Positions 35,150 through 46,784 of a DNA stretch of 64,000 nucleotides are shown piece after piece. Below the pieces are notes generated by a model. The model worked only from the letters and a program-made list of their open reading frames with translations. It had not been told where the DNA came from and searched no databases. The translations under genes and the position numbers were made by a program. Source of the stretch: Petunia secreta (taxonomy: Eukaryota > Streptophyta > Magnoliopsida > Solanales > Solanaceae); assembly GCA_029990175.1 (NCBI GenBank), contig JARKIP010000038.1, positions 21,769,501 to 21,833,500 of the forward strand, written 5' to 3'. Within the stretch, counting starts at the first letter, position 1. Each line of letters begins with the position of its first letter.

Positions 35150-37375
35150 GTGATAGATGTATATGTAGGGATTGTAAGGTTATCCTGAGTGAGAATCTTA
35201 TAACCCATCATAAACTCTTGATTTTTAGATCTTAACATCGTTGGGAGAAGGAAAAAGAGGGGCTTTTGAAGGATAGACTTAGAATTAAGTGGGGAGCCTT
35301 GGCCTCTGGCAAAATTTAGGAGTTGGAGGATAAGTTGGCGGATATGGGGGGGAGGGCTTGGGAGAGCATTGGGAATGCGAACAATATGTGGCCTAGGACT
35401 GCAGATTGTATTAGGAGAGTAGCTAGAGAGGTGTTAGGGGGTCTCTAAGGGTAACCTCAATAGACACAGAGGGGACTGGTGGTGGAATGAAGAGGTTCAA
35501 CGGAAAGTGGAGGCCAAGAGGTTGCTTACTTGAAGTTAGCGGAGAGTACGAGGAAAGAAGCAAAGTTATCTCCTTATACAGTTGTTCAAAAGTATAAGAC
35601 TAGGAGGAAAGAAGCAAAGTTAGCGATTATAGATGCTAAGACGACAACTTTTGAACAACTGTATAAGGAGATAGCTGCAAAGGTGGAAATAAGAGGTTGT
35701 ATAGTCTGCCAAAGCAAGGAAGAGATGGTCTCGCGACCTGGACCAAGTGAGGTGCATTAAAGACGAGGATGACACAATATTGGTGGAAGATGCCCACATA
35801 AAGTGAAGAGGGCAAACATACGTCCATAAGCTCTTAAATGATTAGGAGAATAGGAAAATTGTGCCAAGCCATTTGGAGCACTTTGAGAGCCATCAAGATG
35901 CCAGGTATGGTAGGTGTATAATTTTGAGGAGGTTAAAGAGGTAATCCGTGTAATCCGTAAGATTAAAGGAGGAAGAGCGGTCGGACCTAATGAGATCATG
36001 GTAGAGCTTTGGAGGGGGGGTGTAGGAAGAGTAGGCATGGAGTGGCTAATTGAGTTGTTCAATGTCATCCTTAGGACAACAAAATGCTCGAAGAATATAA
36101 TGGAGGTGGAGTATCATGATACTGTTAAAAAAGAACAAAAGAGATGATCAAAATTGCAACAACAATAGGGATATTAAATTGTTAAACCATACTATGAAAG
36201 TTTTGGAGAGGATAGAGAAGAGGTTGAGAAAGGGTGTTGATAAATCTGAGAATGAATTCGGTTTCATGTATACGCGACCGACTATAGAAGACAGCTATCT
36301 TCTAAGGAGACTGGTTGCGCAGTATAGGGACAAGAAGAGAGACTTACACATGGTGTTGATTTGGAAAGGCTTCTGACAAAGTCCCATTGGAGGTCCAATA
36401 GAGATGCTTGGAGTCTAAAGGGGTTCTTGTGGCATACATCATTACGATAAAGGACATGTACGATGGAGCCAAGACTCAAGTGAGGATAGTAGGTGAAGAA
36501 TCAGAACACTTCCCTGTCGAGATGGGGTTGTAAGGGCTCAACATTTAGTTCATTTTTATGTTTCCCTAGTAATGTATGAATTAACGCGGATAATTCAAGA
36601 GAAGGTGCCATGGTGTATGTTATTTGCGGATGACATAGTTTTGGTTGACGAGAGGCACAGAGGAGTTAAAAGTTGGAGGTTAGGAAACAAACATTAGAGT
36701 CTAAAGGTTTCAAGTTGCGCATGATGAAGATGGAGTACATGGAGTGCAAGTTTAAAATGTATCTCACGAGTCCGATGTGGAGGTGACGCTTGATACTAAG
36801 TCATCCCAAGAAAGAAAGTTTCAAATATCTGGGTTTAATACTCTAAGAAAATTGAGAGATTGATGATGATGTCACACATTGTATAGCAGCGGGTTAGATA
36901 AGGTGAAGGCTCAGGTCTAGTGTCCTCTATGATAGAAAAGTAACACCTAGACTTAAAAGTAACTCTATAGAGTGGTTGTTAGACCAGCTATGTTGCATGG
37001 GGTTGAATGTTGGCCAGTCAAGTACACACGCGTCTAGAAGATGAGTATAGTAGAGATAATAATGCTTAGATGGATGTGTGGTAATACTAAGATGGATAAA
37101 ATTAGGAACGAGATCATACGTGATAAGGTGGGAGTGGCCTCAGTGGTGGACAAGATGCGCGAAGCCAGGTTGAGATGGTTTGGACATGTAAAAAAGGGAG
37201 CACAGATACACCAGTAAGGAGGTACGATAGGTATGTGGAGAAAAAGAGGCAGACCGAAGAAGAATTGAGGCAAGGTGATTCTACAAGACATGGTTATCTA
37301 GCAGATCACCAAGAACATAATTCTAGATAGAAAAGCTTGGAGGTCGAGAATTAGGGTAGAATGTTAAATAGTAGT
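35150..37375 (+). pseudogene. decayed LINE (RTE-like) with endonuclease and reverse transcriptase remnants
   Basis: Fragments in all three plus frames line up in LINE order. The endonuclease C-terminal part is near 35155-35240. RT follows with RDIKLLNHTMKVLERIEKRL near 36160-36230, an ENEFGFM segment near 36250, RRLVAQYRDKKRDLHMV near 36305-36355, FADD at 36623-36634 as the catalytic motif, FKYLG near 36820, and the C-terminal VRPAMLHGVECWP and RWFGHV segments near 36980 and 37165. Many stops and frame changes are present, so it is dead. It lies in the same direction throughout. No LTRs flank it, and a 3' tail was not resolved. Plant RTE-clade assignment is from the order and wording of these motifs. 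Confidence 0.88.
35567..35673. repeat. 27-bp perfect inverted repeat inside the LINE
   Basis: The arm at 35567-35593 (starting TATCTCCTTATACAG) is the exact complement of 35647-35673, with a 53-bp spacer. An 18-bp direct repeat AGGAAAGAAGCAAAGTTA at 35551-35568 and 35605-35622 overlaps the same spot. Such a pattern suggests a local rearrangement, such as template switching, within the dead copy. Confidence 0.9.
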
Positions 37376-39272
37376 CGTGTAATTTCAATCTTATTAGCAT
37401 TTATATATAGGAGTACTATGTCTATTGCATTCTGTATTTTTATGGCTTTTAGTGTTTTTCTTGGTTACCAGTAATTCTTTTGATAGTGTTTTCTTAATAA
37501 CTCCTGAGAAAAATGACGCTTAAAACTTTTTGGTTTCTACTTTCTGGGTTTTGATATGGCAGAATTACATTTAAATTAGGGGGAATGCATTTGTCTCAAA
37601 TTAAAGAATAACGTGGACAAGTCATCATAGCGAAAGGGAAAAAACTGACGTGGACATTTGCTGTTGAGTTAGGTTTTTTGTTTAAAGAGTGACAATATTG
37701 GCGGTGCTGGCTTTGAGACAAGGCGCTTGGACAATACACAATAATTAAAATTCATCTGCACTCAGTGTCTAAATTATATTCTACTAAATAATCATTGTTA
37801 AATATTAAATGATCATAATTAAAAATAAAACATATATTATACATCTATTTGTTTGATATAATAAGTATTATGTGCAGATTATATATGAGCGAGTACTTTC
37901 GTTGTCCCAACTTGTGAATGTGTGTAAATTTTGGGATTTTTGGGATTGCAACATTTGTTAAGAATGTCTCAAAGTTTGGTTGTTGAAGCACCTACACGTG
38001 AACTGGAGTCTGGAAATACGTAATTTGTGTTGAATAACACGAGCCACTTCTCATACCAGACATTTGTTTGATTTACGAGTCGGCAGGTGCTGCAGTTTGA
38101 CGCCGTGATGCATGCACGTACAGTCTCTGTTCATTTTTGCGAAAAATCTAAAATTGAATATCTTCTTTATGAAACATTAATTCAATTGTCACACAGTGTA
38201 CAGGTAACGTGTTTGAGTTTGATCATTATTCGACTGTCATCAATATATGTGTCGTGGGTACTTTGCATGTCATAGCGAATGCCCATTCTCTGTGTGGAAG
38301 AGAAGCTGACAAATGTGTTGCAAAAGTAGAAGAGTCGTGATTTTTCACGATGCCATAAACGAACGCTATAATAAAGAAAGGAAGGGCCGTAGGCAACAAC
38401 GTTGGATTATAAAGAAGAGGTCTTGATGTATTCTTCCTTGTTGAGAAAAAAAATGTATTCTTACTTCAATATGACAAGTGTCACGTTCATCTCCTGCTAC
38501 GCCAACATTTGTCTCGTTACAAGGAGGGAAAGGAATGTAGCATGGACCCGACGACTTAATGAGTTAGTCCATCGCACTAGATGAGTAGAATTCCTTATCC
38601 TTAATTAAAGGTTTCAAATTCACATTTTAATAATAAAATTTTTTTAAGCACTTTCAAATTTGGTGAATCTTATATTATTCGAATTTGAATTAGTTGAGAC
38701 TCCCTATATAAACACTACACATGGGATGAAATGAGTTTAAATGCATCCATGAGTAACTGATATTTATAATGAAAATAATTACAAGTAATTCTCTATGATT
38801 AGTATAAATAAACTAATACAAATAATAATTATATTCTGTTCAACTTACTATAATATATAAGTAATAACCTACATACAAGATGTTTGTACTGTATTGTATT
38901 GGTATAATTTAGTCACAGACACGTGGCATGAGGAGGTGAGTTTTCCAGAGGACTAAGCTTGGGTCTACCATCACAGGAGAGTCACTATATCGTCCAACAA
39001 AAGGTCGAAACACTATTGGCAGATAAGCTCCTTGAAGTTTCGGTGTAAGACTTCTCGTGTATTATAAGTTTTACTGAGTGTCTGTGTTGATCTTGGATGG
39101 GTTCCGAGTTTGTAACTACCACGACCTTATATTTAATGAGAAGAAGGTAGTGGGTCTCCCATCCAGAACGTGAGATCATGGGATCATTAATGCCCATGAT
39201 CAGGCCAACTTAGACTATTATAATATTACTCAATATGCATTGTAGAAGATATTCACAAATATATACCAAAAT
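37376..39272. other. intergenic, no gene recognised
   Basis: AT-rich, with only short open frames that lack recognisable domains (for example 38087-38275, 38402-38584 and 38985-39197). No repeat with clear ends was resolved. Confidence 0.35.
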
Positions 39273-39277
39273 GTTGT

Positions 39278-40587
39278 TGTTGCTCCTAACGCACACGCAA
39301 GTATACGTGGTCGACAAGTAATAAAGTGATAAGTAGAGTATCGTTCCCACGAGGACTATTCAAACTGGACTCCTAACAAACAATTTCTTAAGAACTATTC
39401 AGGGATCTTTTTCCAATGGTTGAGATTTTACTAACTAAAACAATAATTAAAATAAATAATTGAAGTCAAGTAACAGAGCAAATTCTAGGCTCAATAAGAG
39501 AGAAACGGTCCAGGGTCAGATTTACGAACAAACCAGTTGAGTTTTCCAGTTGATTCTACTTCTTGATTTCCTAGATTGCTAACTAACAGGTTAAATGTAC
39601 CCGTGAAAACCTTTCGATTCTTCACGGTCTATGCAGGCTACTCCAATCCCTATATGTCTATGTGTTGAATCACGTGCACGCATTAACGAATTCTGTGATT
39701 AGTTAAGCTAGGCGAGCAAGTATATGTCTATCCTACCCGCAAATCGATTCTCTGATGCCCAGGTTCACAATCAAGCCCTATTCTTTCTTATTTGCGTTTA
39801 CAAGTTCCCTCTGTCGAGTTCAACTTGTAAACCGTAGATAGTGTTCAATTATCAGGCCTCAATAACCAAACAATTAGGCTCAAGAAAGAATAAACAATCT
39901 GTAACAGTAAATCAATAGGAAGAATTCAACTTTCAAACTTCAACCTTCATGTATTTGCTCTAACCCTAGAACGAACAAACTATAGAATTAAAGAGAAGAA
40001 TAAGAGAAAGAGAGAAAGAACTTGTTTAGAAGACATCTAGGGCTCCTCCCCTCTCCTCCAAAACTTGCTCCAAAGTCTGAACTCCCTCCAGAAACTAAGT
40101 AAAAGAGTATTTATAGTGTTTACAAAAGCCTAGCAATTAGTTACGCCTAAGCCTAGACAAAATAGGACTTCCAAAACGCTCCAGTGGCGTTATAGGTGGC
40201 GCCCCGCGCCTCAAAACGCACTCAACAAGTCAGAGACCGTCGAATCTTGCACGCAACGGCCATGCCCCGCGCTCAAAAACGCGCCAGAAAAGTGGGCGCT
40301 ATAGGGGCGCGCCGCACCTCATACCGCGCCGGGCAAAATTCCTGCTTTCGTTGTTCGCAGCTTTCTTCGTTCCGTGCCTTCGTGTGCTCGATCCAATCCT
40401 CAATCTAAATTCAATCTTTTCTTGCTCGATCATGCTCTTTAAAGCTCCAATTGCACTTCATAACAACCTACAAGCATGCGACATAAAATCAGTGTAAAAT
40501 CACATTCGTTAACTAGAAAACTCGCGAATAAAGTATCCAAGCATGAGGAAATATTAAGGAATTATAGGCATAAAATGCCAAACATCA
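39278..40587 (-). repeat. 3' LTR of the non-autonomous element
   Basis: The LTR contains a TATTTATAGTG block and, near 40180-40350, an unusually GC-rich segment with GCGCC and CCCCGCGCTC words that recurs at 44720-44880 in the other LTR. The frame at 40196-40408 (and its twin at 44737-45027) comes from this repeat and is not called a gene. Confidence 0.92.
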
Positions 40588-42840
40588 CCACCCCACACTT
40601 GAACCTTTGCTCGCCCTCGAGCAATCACAAATAACTTCCCAACCTAGGTAGAACAGGTCTGCCTATGACTATGGTTGATACCGACTATTGAGCAAATGCA
40701 TACATGACTACTATGGGTCCAACAAACATGCCAACAATATATCAAACTCAAAAACATGAGAACAACCACCCCAAGACAACTCAAATGCACAAATCGACTC
40801 ATTGCAACCATGCTCCCACAAAGTCACACCTATCTACTCAACAAAGAAGCCACGACTTTACCTATCTCATGTAAACCATATGCCCTCACCAATAATGAGC
40901 AAGAGAGTGTCCCCCAAATATCACACACAACAATGAATATCAAGAATAGAACGGGAACAATAGCATAGAAAGAATTCACTCACTCTCATGAAAAGCTCAC
41001 ATGTCACACATGATGTACCATAGGCTTGTCCGTAGTGTAGGACTCCACTAATGTAAGCTCACTCCAATCGGGATTGACTAGGACTTTAAAGGGTTGTAAT
41101 GTAGGCTAAGGGGCTGGTAGGATAAATATGGGTAATAGTGCACTTTAATACATCACATTCAATTTAAGCACATATCTCATCAAAGCCACCCAATTCACCA
41201 CCTAACAAATTTCACACACACCTTTTTCAACACGTAGCAAATTTTCTTTTAAGCACAACACTAACAAGGATGGATATTCATTTCTTTTTCTTTTTTTTCA
41301 ATTTTTTTCACCTTTTTTTTTCATTTATTTTTTTTCTATTCAATTCTTTCCAAACCTTGCCAATGCTCCTTCAACTACTTCACAATTTATCAAGTATTCC
41401 CTCATTGGTTCCACTCAAAAACCTCCCAATACTTCAACCACAAACTCCACAATAATATAACATTATCAATTAAAGTACTTAAGGAGTAAAGGGTCAAAAG
41501 AAAACAATTTAGAACAAATGGGTAGGCTTGCGGTGTGGGTGCCAATAAAAATGTGAATATGGTCACAAAGCAAGTCCAAGGTGCATATAAAAGTAGGAAA
41601 ATCAAGGTAAAAGGCTTATCCAAGAAGGCCTGTATCATCTCCCGACTAGAGCAAACCTAGGATTTCGCTTTGCACACACACGGGGCAAGTTCTAGACACC
41701 AATATGCAAACATGGAATACAATAGAATATGCCTCACATCACACATTGCACACAGTCCACACAAGATGATTCCATCACAATTTTCAATCAAACAAATAAG
41801 GTGCAATTTGTGGGAATTTAAGCACTAATGCACAAAGGTTCACAACAAAGTCAAGTGAGTGGACTCAAGCATCTCAAGGGGGTCATTCCATTTTTTCTAG
41901 GCATGCATCATAATTTAAAACCAAAAGACACCACAAATAGCACATGCAATAAGTTCAAGTACACCGGTATCAAACAAATCAAAGGCACCTAGCATTCTAC
42001 CTATCTCTTTCATCTAGGGCCACCTATAACTAACTACTCTAATCCTAAAAAGAAAGAAAATAAAAAACTACCCGGTTCAAAGGCCTCCCCGTGGAAAAGA
42101 ACCGAGGCCATAAGAAAAACCACGGGGTGGATGACTGTGCCACTAACTAAAGCTAAAAAGAAAATCTTTTTGGAATTTTTCATTGGTTTTCTAAAAATTT
42201 TTTCATTTTTATATACTAAAGCAAGAAATAAATAAAAATAAAGTCAAGTGACAAAAATAAAAATTGCTAAAATTAAATTTCTAAAAGTACAATCATCCAT
42301 AACCTCAAAAAGAATGGAATCTTCCCCACCCCACACTTAAAATCAAGCAGTGTCCTCAGTGCGACAAAAAAAAAGTGCAAGAGTTAAAGGAACTTCCCTG
42401 AAGGCTAAACGACCTAGCCTTTGGCGCGAGCAGTGGCACCATCTCCATTACGAACCCACCAAGCGTCCATAGAGCAACGGGTACTCAGACTTCCCCCAAT
42501 AGGTCATCAATATTAGGCAGGGGTCAAGACACCCCACACTTAAACTCGACATTACATGAACCTGCAATCCAAAGAATCACCCAAAGTAATATACAACCAT
42601 AAAAATAATAATAATAATAATAATAAATAAAAGTAAAGCAAGCAAATTGGGTTGCTTCCCAAAAAGCGCTTGATTTAACGTCCCGGCACGACGAAAACAA
42701 CTTCATCAATTTTTCCTCCACCTTGAACTTATGAATTGAATCCCCAACTTTGCCTCACGCTTACGACTATGGTATTGGGGTGGTGGCAAAAATACTAAAG
42801 GACCAAGTAACCAATGTCGCATTTTATACTTCTTAGCCTT
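40588..42840 (-). other. non-coding interior of the non-autonomous element
   Basis: A stretch of 2.25 kb without pol motifs, rich in CACACTTGAACC, CCCCACACTTA and Ca-rich words. It includes a T-rich run near 41290-41340 and a short (AAT)n run near 42600-42630. Confidence 0.6.
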
Positions 42841-43695
42841 TTAATGAGGGATGTCGTTTTGTCTCCTCGGCATCGCAAACTTTAAAATATAGGCACCTTG
42901 TTCCTCCTCCTTTGGTTTCTTCATAGGCTCGGGTGGCTCAATTTTCATGTCACCATCCAAACACAATGTTGAAAAATGATTGGAATGAGGTCCAATGCGC
43001 TTCAATTCTAAAATTGCATTACTTTTGACACCCTCACTTGCACAAATACTAGAGTCCTCAAATATGATGTTTTCTATTTCCTCACTTGACTCTAATGTGA
43101 TTTCCTCAACTTCGGCATCATCAACTAATATTCGTTCGAACGGTAGGAATTCCACTTTTTGCTCCTCAAATTGGTTCCTAAGCTCCTCTATCTTAAATCA
43201 ACTATTCACGACAACTGATAATTGGGCTTCAGACACCTCAATCATATCACTCAGATTTGCCTCTAGATCGTGAATAGCTAAGCCAAAGTGATCAATTTCT
43301 TGTGTGAGCTCCACTCTTTCTTCCATAAATTGCCTCATCGTATTTGTAAGGTCGCTCTTGAAATCCCCTTGAGCTTCTAAGAGTTTGGCTTGCTCCACTA
43401 GCCAAGTTTGGCTAACAACCTGCACTTCACCGCTCCTGTCAAACTCACAAACATCATTAGAATCATCACAAAAATTATTGAGGGAAGGAGCATGACACGT
43501 AGGACAATCATTCCACCAACCACCACACAATTTACAAAATTTCCAATCAAAGGTGGTAGAAAATTCACATAACCAGTCTCGTAGGGTTGAAAGAGTTGGA
43601 CAATTTTCCCACAAGTGGGTTCCTTCGCAAAGCAGACAAAGATCATCAAAATTAGAATTACAACCACTCGACCAATTTTCATTAAAAGATGCCAT
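42841..43695 (-). pseudogene. Cys-rich gag-position protein with one in-frame stop
   Basis: ATG at 43695 lies about 95 bp after the primer site, where gag is expected. The first part (165 codons) holds a knuckle-like CLLCEGTHLWENC (spacing CX2CX3HX4C, one short of a standard zinc knuckle), a second Cys cluster CKLCGGWWNDCPTCH, then a Glu/Leu-rich coiled-coil-like region. A single TGA at 43198-43200 interrupts; the same frame then stays open to 42841 with a short acidic continuation. No capsid domain was recognised. It may help assemble or package the element RNA, but that is inferred only from position. Confidence 0.6.
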
Positions 43696-43812
43696 GATAA
43701 AACAAGTAACACAATACTAAACTAAACAAAAATTAAACCTGAATAGAAAATAATAAATCGTTCATAAAGAAAACAGTCAATTATTTAGTCCCCAGCAACG
43801 GCGCCAAAAACT

Positions 43813-45128
43813 TGTTGCTCCCAACGCACACGCAAGTATATGTGGTCGACAAGTAATAAAGTGATAAGTAGAGTATCGTTCCCACGAGGACTATTCAGAC
43901 TGGACTCCTAACAAACAATTTCTTAAGAACTATTCAAGGATCTTTTTCCAATGGTTGAGATTTTACTAACTAAAACAATAATTAAAACAAATAACTGAAG
44001 TCAAGTAACAGAGAAAATTCTAGGTTGTTCTCAGTAAGAGAGAAACGGTCCAGGGTCAGAGTTATGAACAATCCAGTTGAGTTTTCCAGTTGATTCTACT
44101 TCTTGATTTCCTAGATTGCTAACTAACAGGTTAAATGTACCCATGAAAACCTTTCGATTCTTCACGGTCTATGCAGGCTACTCCAATCCCTATATGTCTA
44201 TGGGTTGAATCACGTGCACGCATTAACGAATTCTGTGATTAGTTAAGCTAGGCGAGCAAGTATATGTCTATCCTACCCGCAAATCGATTCTTTGATGCCC
44301 AGGTTCACAATCAAGTCCTCTTTTTTCTTATTTGCGTTTACAAGTTCCCTCTGTCGAGTTCAACTTGTAAACCGTAGATAGTGTTCAAATATCAGGCCTC
44401 AATAACCAAACAATTAGGCTCAAGAAAGAATAAACAATCTGTAATGGTAAATCAATAGGAAGAATTCAACTTTTAAACATCAACCTTCATGTATTTGCTC
44501 TAACCCTAGAACGAACAAACTATAGAATTAAAGAGAAGAATAAGAGAAAGAGAGAAATAACTTGTTTAGAAGACATCTAGGGCTCCTCCCCTCTCCTCTA
44601 AAACTTGCTCCAAAGTCTGAACTCCCTTCAAAAACTAAGTAAAAGAGTATTTATAGTGTTTACAAAAGCCTAGCAATTAGTTACGCCTAAGCCTAGACTA
44701 AATAGGACTTCCAAAAACGCTCCAGGGGCGCTATAGTTGGCGTCCCGCGCCTCAAAACGCGCTCAACAAGTCAGAGACCGTCGAATCTTGCACGCAACGG
44801 CCATGCCCCGCGCTCAAAAACGCGCCAGAAAAATGGGCGCTATAGGGGCGTGCCGCACCTCATACCGCGCCAGGCAAAATTCCTGCTTTCGTCGTTCGCA
44901 GCTTGCTTCGTTCCGTGCCTTCGTGTGCTCGATTCAATCCTCAATCCAAATTCAATATTTTCTTGCTCGATCATGCTCTTTAAAGATCCAATTGCACTTC
45001 ATAACAACCTACAAGCATACAACATAAAATCAGTGCAAAATCACATTCGTTAACTAGAAAACGCGCGAATAAAGTATCCAAACGTGAGGAAATATTAAGA
45101 AATTATAGGCATAAAATGCCAAACATCA
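43813..45128 (-). repeat. 5' LTR of the non-autonomous element
   Basis: A 1316-bp LTR next to the primer site; near-identical to 39278-40587. Confidence 0.92.
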
Positions 45129-45350
45129 GTTGTCCATTCATATTCTAAATATAATACAATCCATTGCAGTTCTTGTTATTGTTCTTGCTATCATTTCATA
45201 GTTATATTTAATCATTATTGTCTTAATACGACAAATTGCTTGTAACATTTTTTAAAAATTTAATTATATTCAAAATTCTGATTTAGAGGCATGCATATAT
45301 ACCATAACTAAATACAATACTTAACATGTATATCATAACTAAATACATTA

Positions 45351-45603
45351 CTCCCTCCGGTCCATTTTATTTGATTTTTTAGCCTATTTTTTTTTGTCCA
45401 CAATATTTGATCTTTTCGGAAATCAAGACACAATTTTACAATTTCACCCCTTGCTAATAAATGATTTTAAACAAAATGATAAGTAATAATAGTTTGAATA
45501 AGGGCTAATATAGTCAATTATATTACTAATTAATGTTAAAAATGTGATTTTCTTAATATCCGTAAAAACTCCCAAAAAATTAAATAATATGAACCGGAGG
45601 GAG
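45351..45603. mobile_element. Stowaway-type MITE, second family
   Basis: A 253-bp AT-rich element with inverted ends CTCCCTCCGGTCC and GAACCGGAGGGAG, flanked by TA on both sides. The interior differs from the 275-bp copies. It has no coding capacity. Confidence 0.9.
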
Positions 45604-46780
45604 TACTAAATTAGGACTTGGTAAGCAGATAGAAGGAACAAATTTTGTTTTCCTTCATTTTCTTACACCAGGAGACGAAGTATTGCTTACCCCAACTGTT
45701 AGGCAAAAGCCTTTTAAATTTCTAAACGTAACAGTATTTGCTTGTATCGTACTTGAACAATCTAATTAGATTTCCTTTGTTGACTAAAAGTCAAAATGTG
45801 CTTGTTGGTGAAATGTCTTCCATGACTTCATAAATGTTGGACTGAGCAATTCTCCGGCTCACAAACGGACAACTAGACCGACAGTTATCTAAGGTGATAA
45901 TGATAATTTCTTTATGGGAACATTCTAATACTAAAAATATTTATAAAATAAAAAAAATACTAGAAGGAACTTCATAAAAAGCTATAGCATGTAATAAAAT
46001 GTATTTTGATTCAGTTGGACCACCCTTAGATATATAAGTTTTCTTTTACAAAATTAATCATAGATCGTTTCTTCTTTCTCTATTTATTTACTCTACATTT
46101 ATTTAATTTTATCTGTTTTTAGTTGACTAATTACAAGTTTAAAAATATAAGCTAAAAACTTTATATCTAGTAATCAACTAATGATATCTATAACATGCCA
46201 AAAATAAATCTTTTGATCTTAAATATGTTTGTATTATTCCTTTTAAAGGAACTTTTTATTAAGGATAATATGAGGAGATTAAAATAAAAATAAATGGAAA
46301 TTTTTATTAAGAAGGGGGAGACGTGATTCAGATCCTAACAAATGGAAATGAGGTTACGTTGGCCACCGAGGTCCCTTTCTTTGTTATGATTTCTTCTTTT
46401 GCTAAAATTGTGGCAACTTGTATGAACATTATTTCTCCTTTCCAACTGAAACTCAAACAGCAAAAGGTCGGACTAACTTTCATAAATATTGGTTATTTAA
46501 CTTATTTCTTGGTTTTTCGAGGATGACTTGGACTTTGGTAAGGTTCTTCGTAAGGAAGAAGCAAAAGAAATTGATTTCGCAGATAGTAATGACGTCTCCC
46601 TGTGTGGGTCTGTCATTTTATCTGAAGTGCCATATTTTACGGGGGCTAATTATAAATATATAGTACAATTCTAACACCAAAATTATAAAAAATAATAATA
46701 TTATTCTATTTTATAAAAAATATTAATATTTATTTTATACATTATCAACAAAATTAATAAATTAGAGTTTGTTTATCCTT
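45604..46780. other. intergenic, no gene recognised
   Basis: AT-rich. Overlapping plus-strand frames at 46323-46526 and 46418-46663 have no recognisable domain. Confidence 0.3.
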
Positions 46781-46784
46781 CTTC

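Larger units (their letters stand above)
39278..45128 (-). mobile_element. non-autonomous LTR retrotransposon (LARD-like) with a gag-position ORF
   Basis: LTRs are 1310 bp (39278-40587) and 1316 bp (43813-45128), TGTTGCTCC...CCAAACATCA. A perfect 5-bp duplication GTTGT is present at 39273-39277 and 45129-45133. On the minus strand the primer site TGGCGCCGTTGCTGGGGA (43789-43806) follows the 5' LTR, and a G-rich tract AAGTGTGGGGTGGTGA precedes the 3' LTR. The 3.2-kb interior has no protease, RT, RNase H or integrase motifs. It must rely on a partner element, probably a gypsy type judging from the primer site. LTRs are closely similar, so it is fairly young. Confidence 0.93.

Noticed and set aside
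40196..40408. Basic protein-like frame repeated at 44737-45027
   Set aside because: It comes from the GC-rich block of paired LTRs, with no start context or domain.
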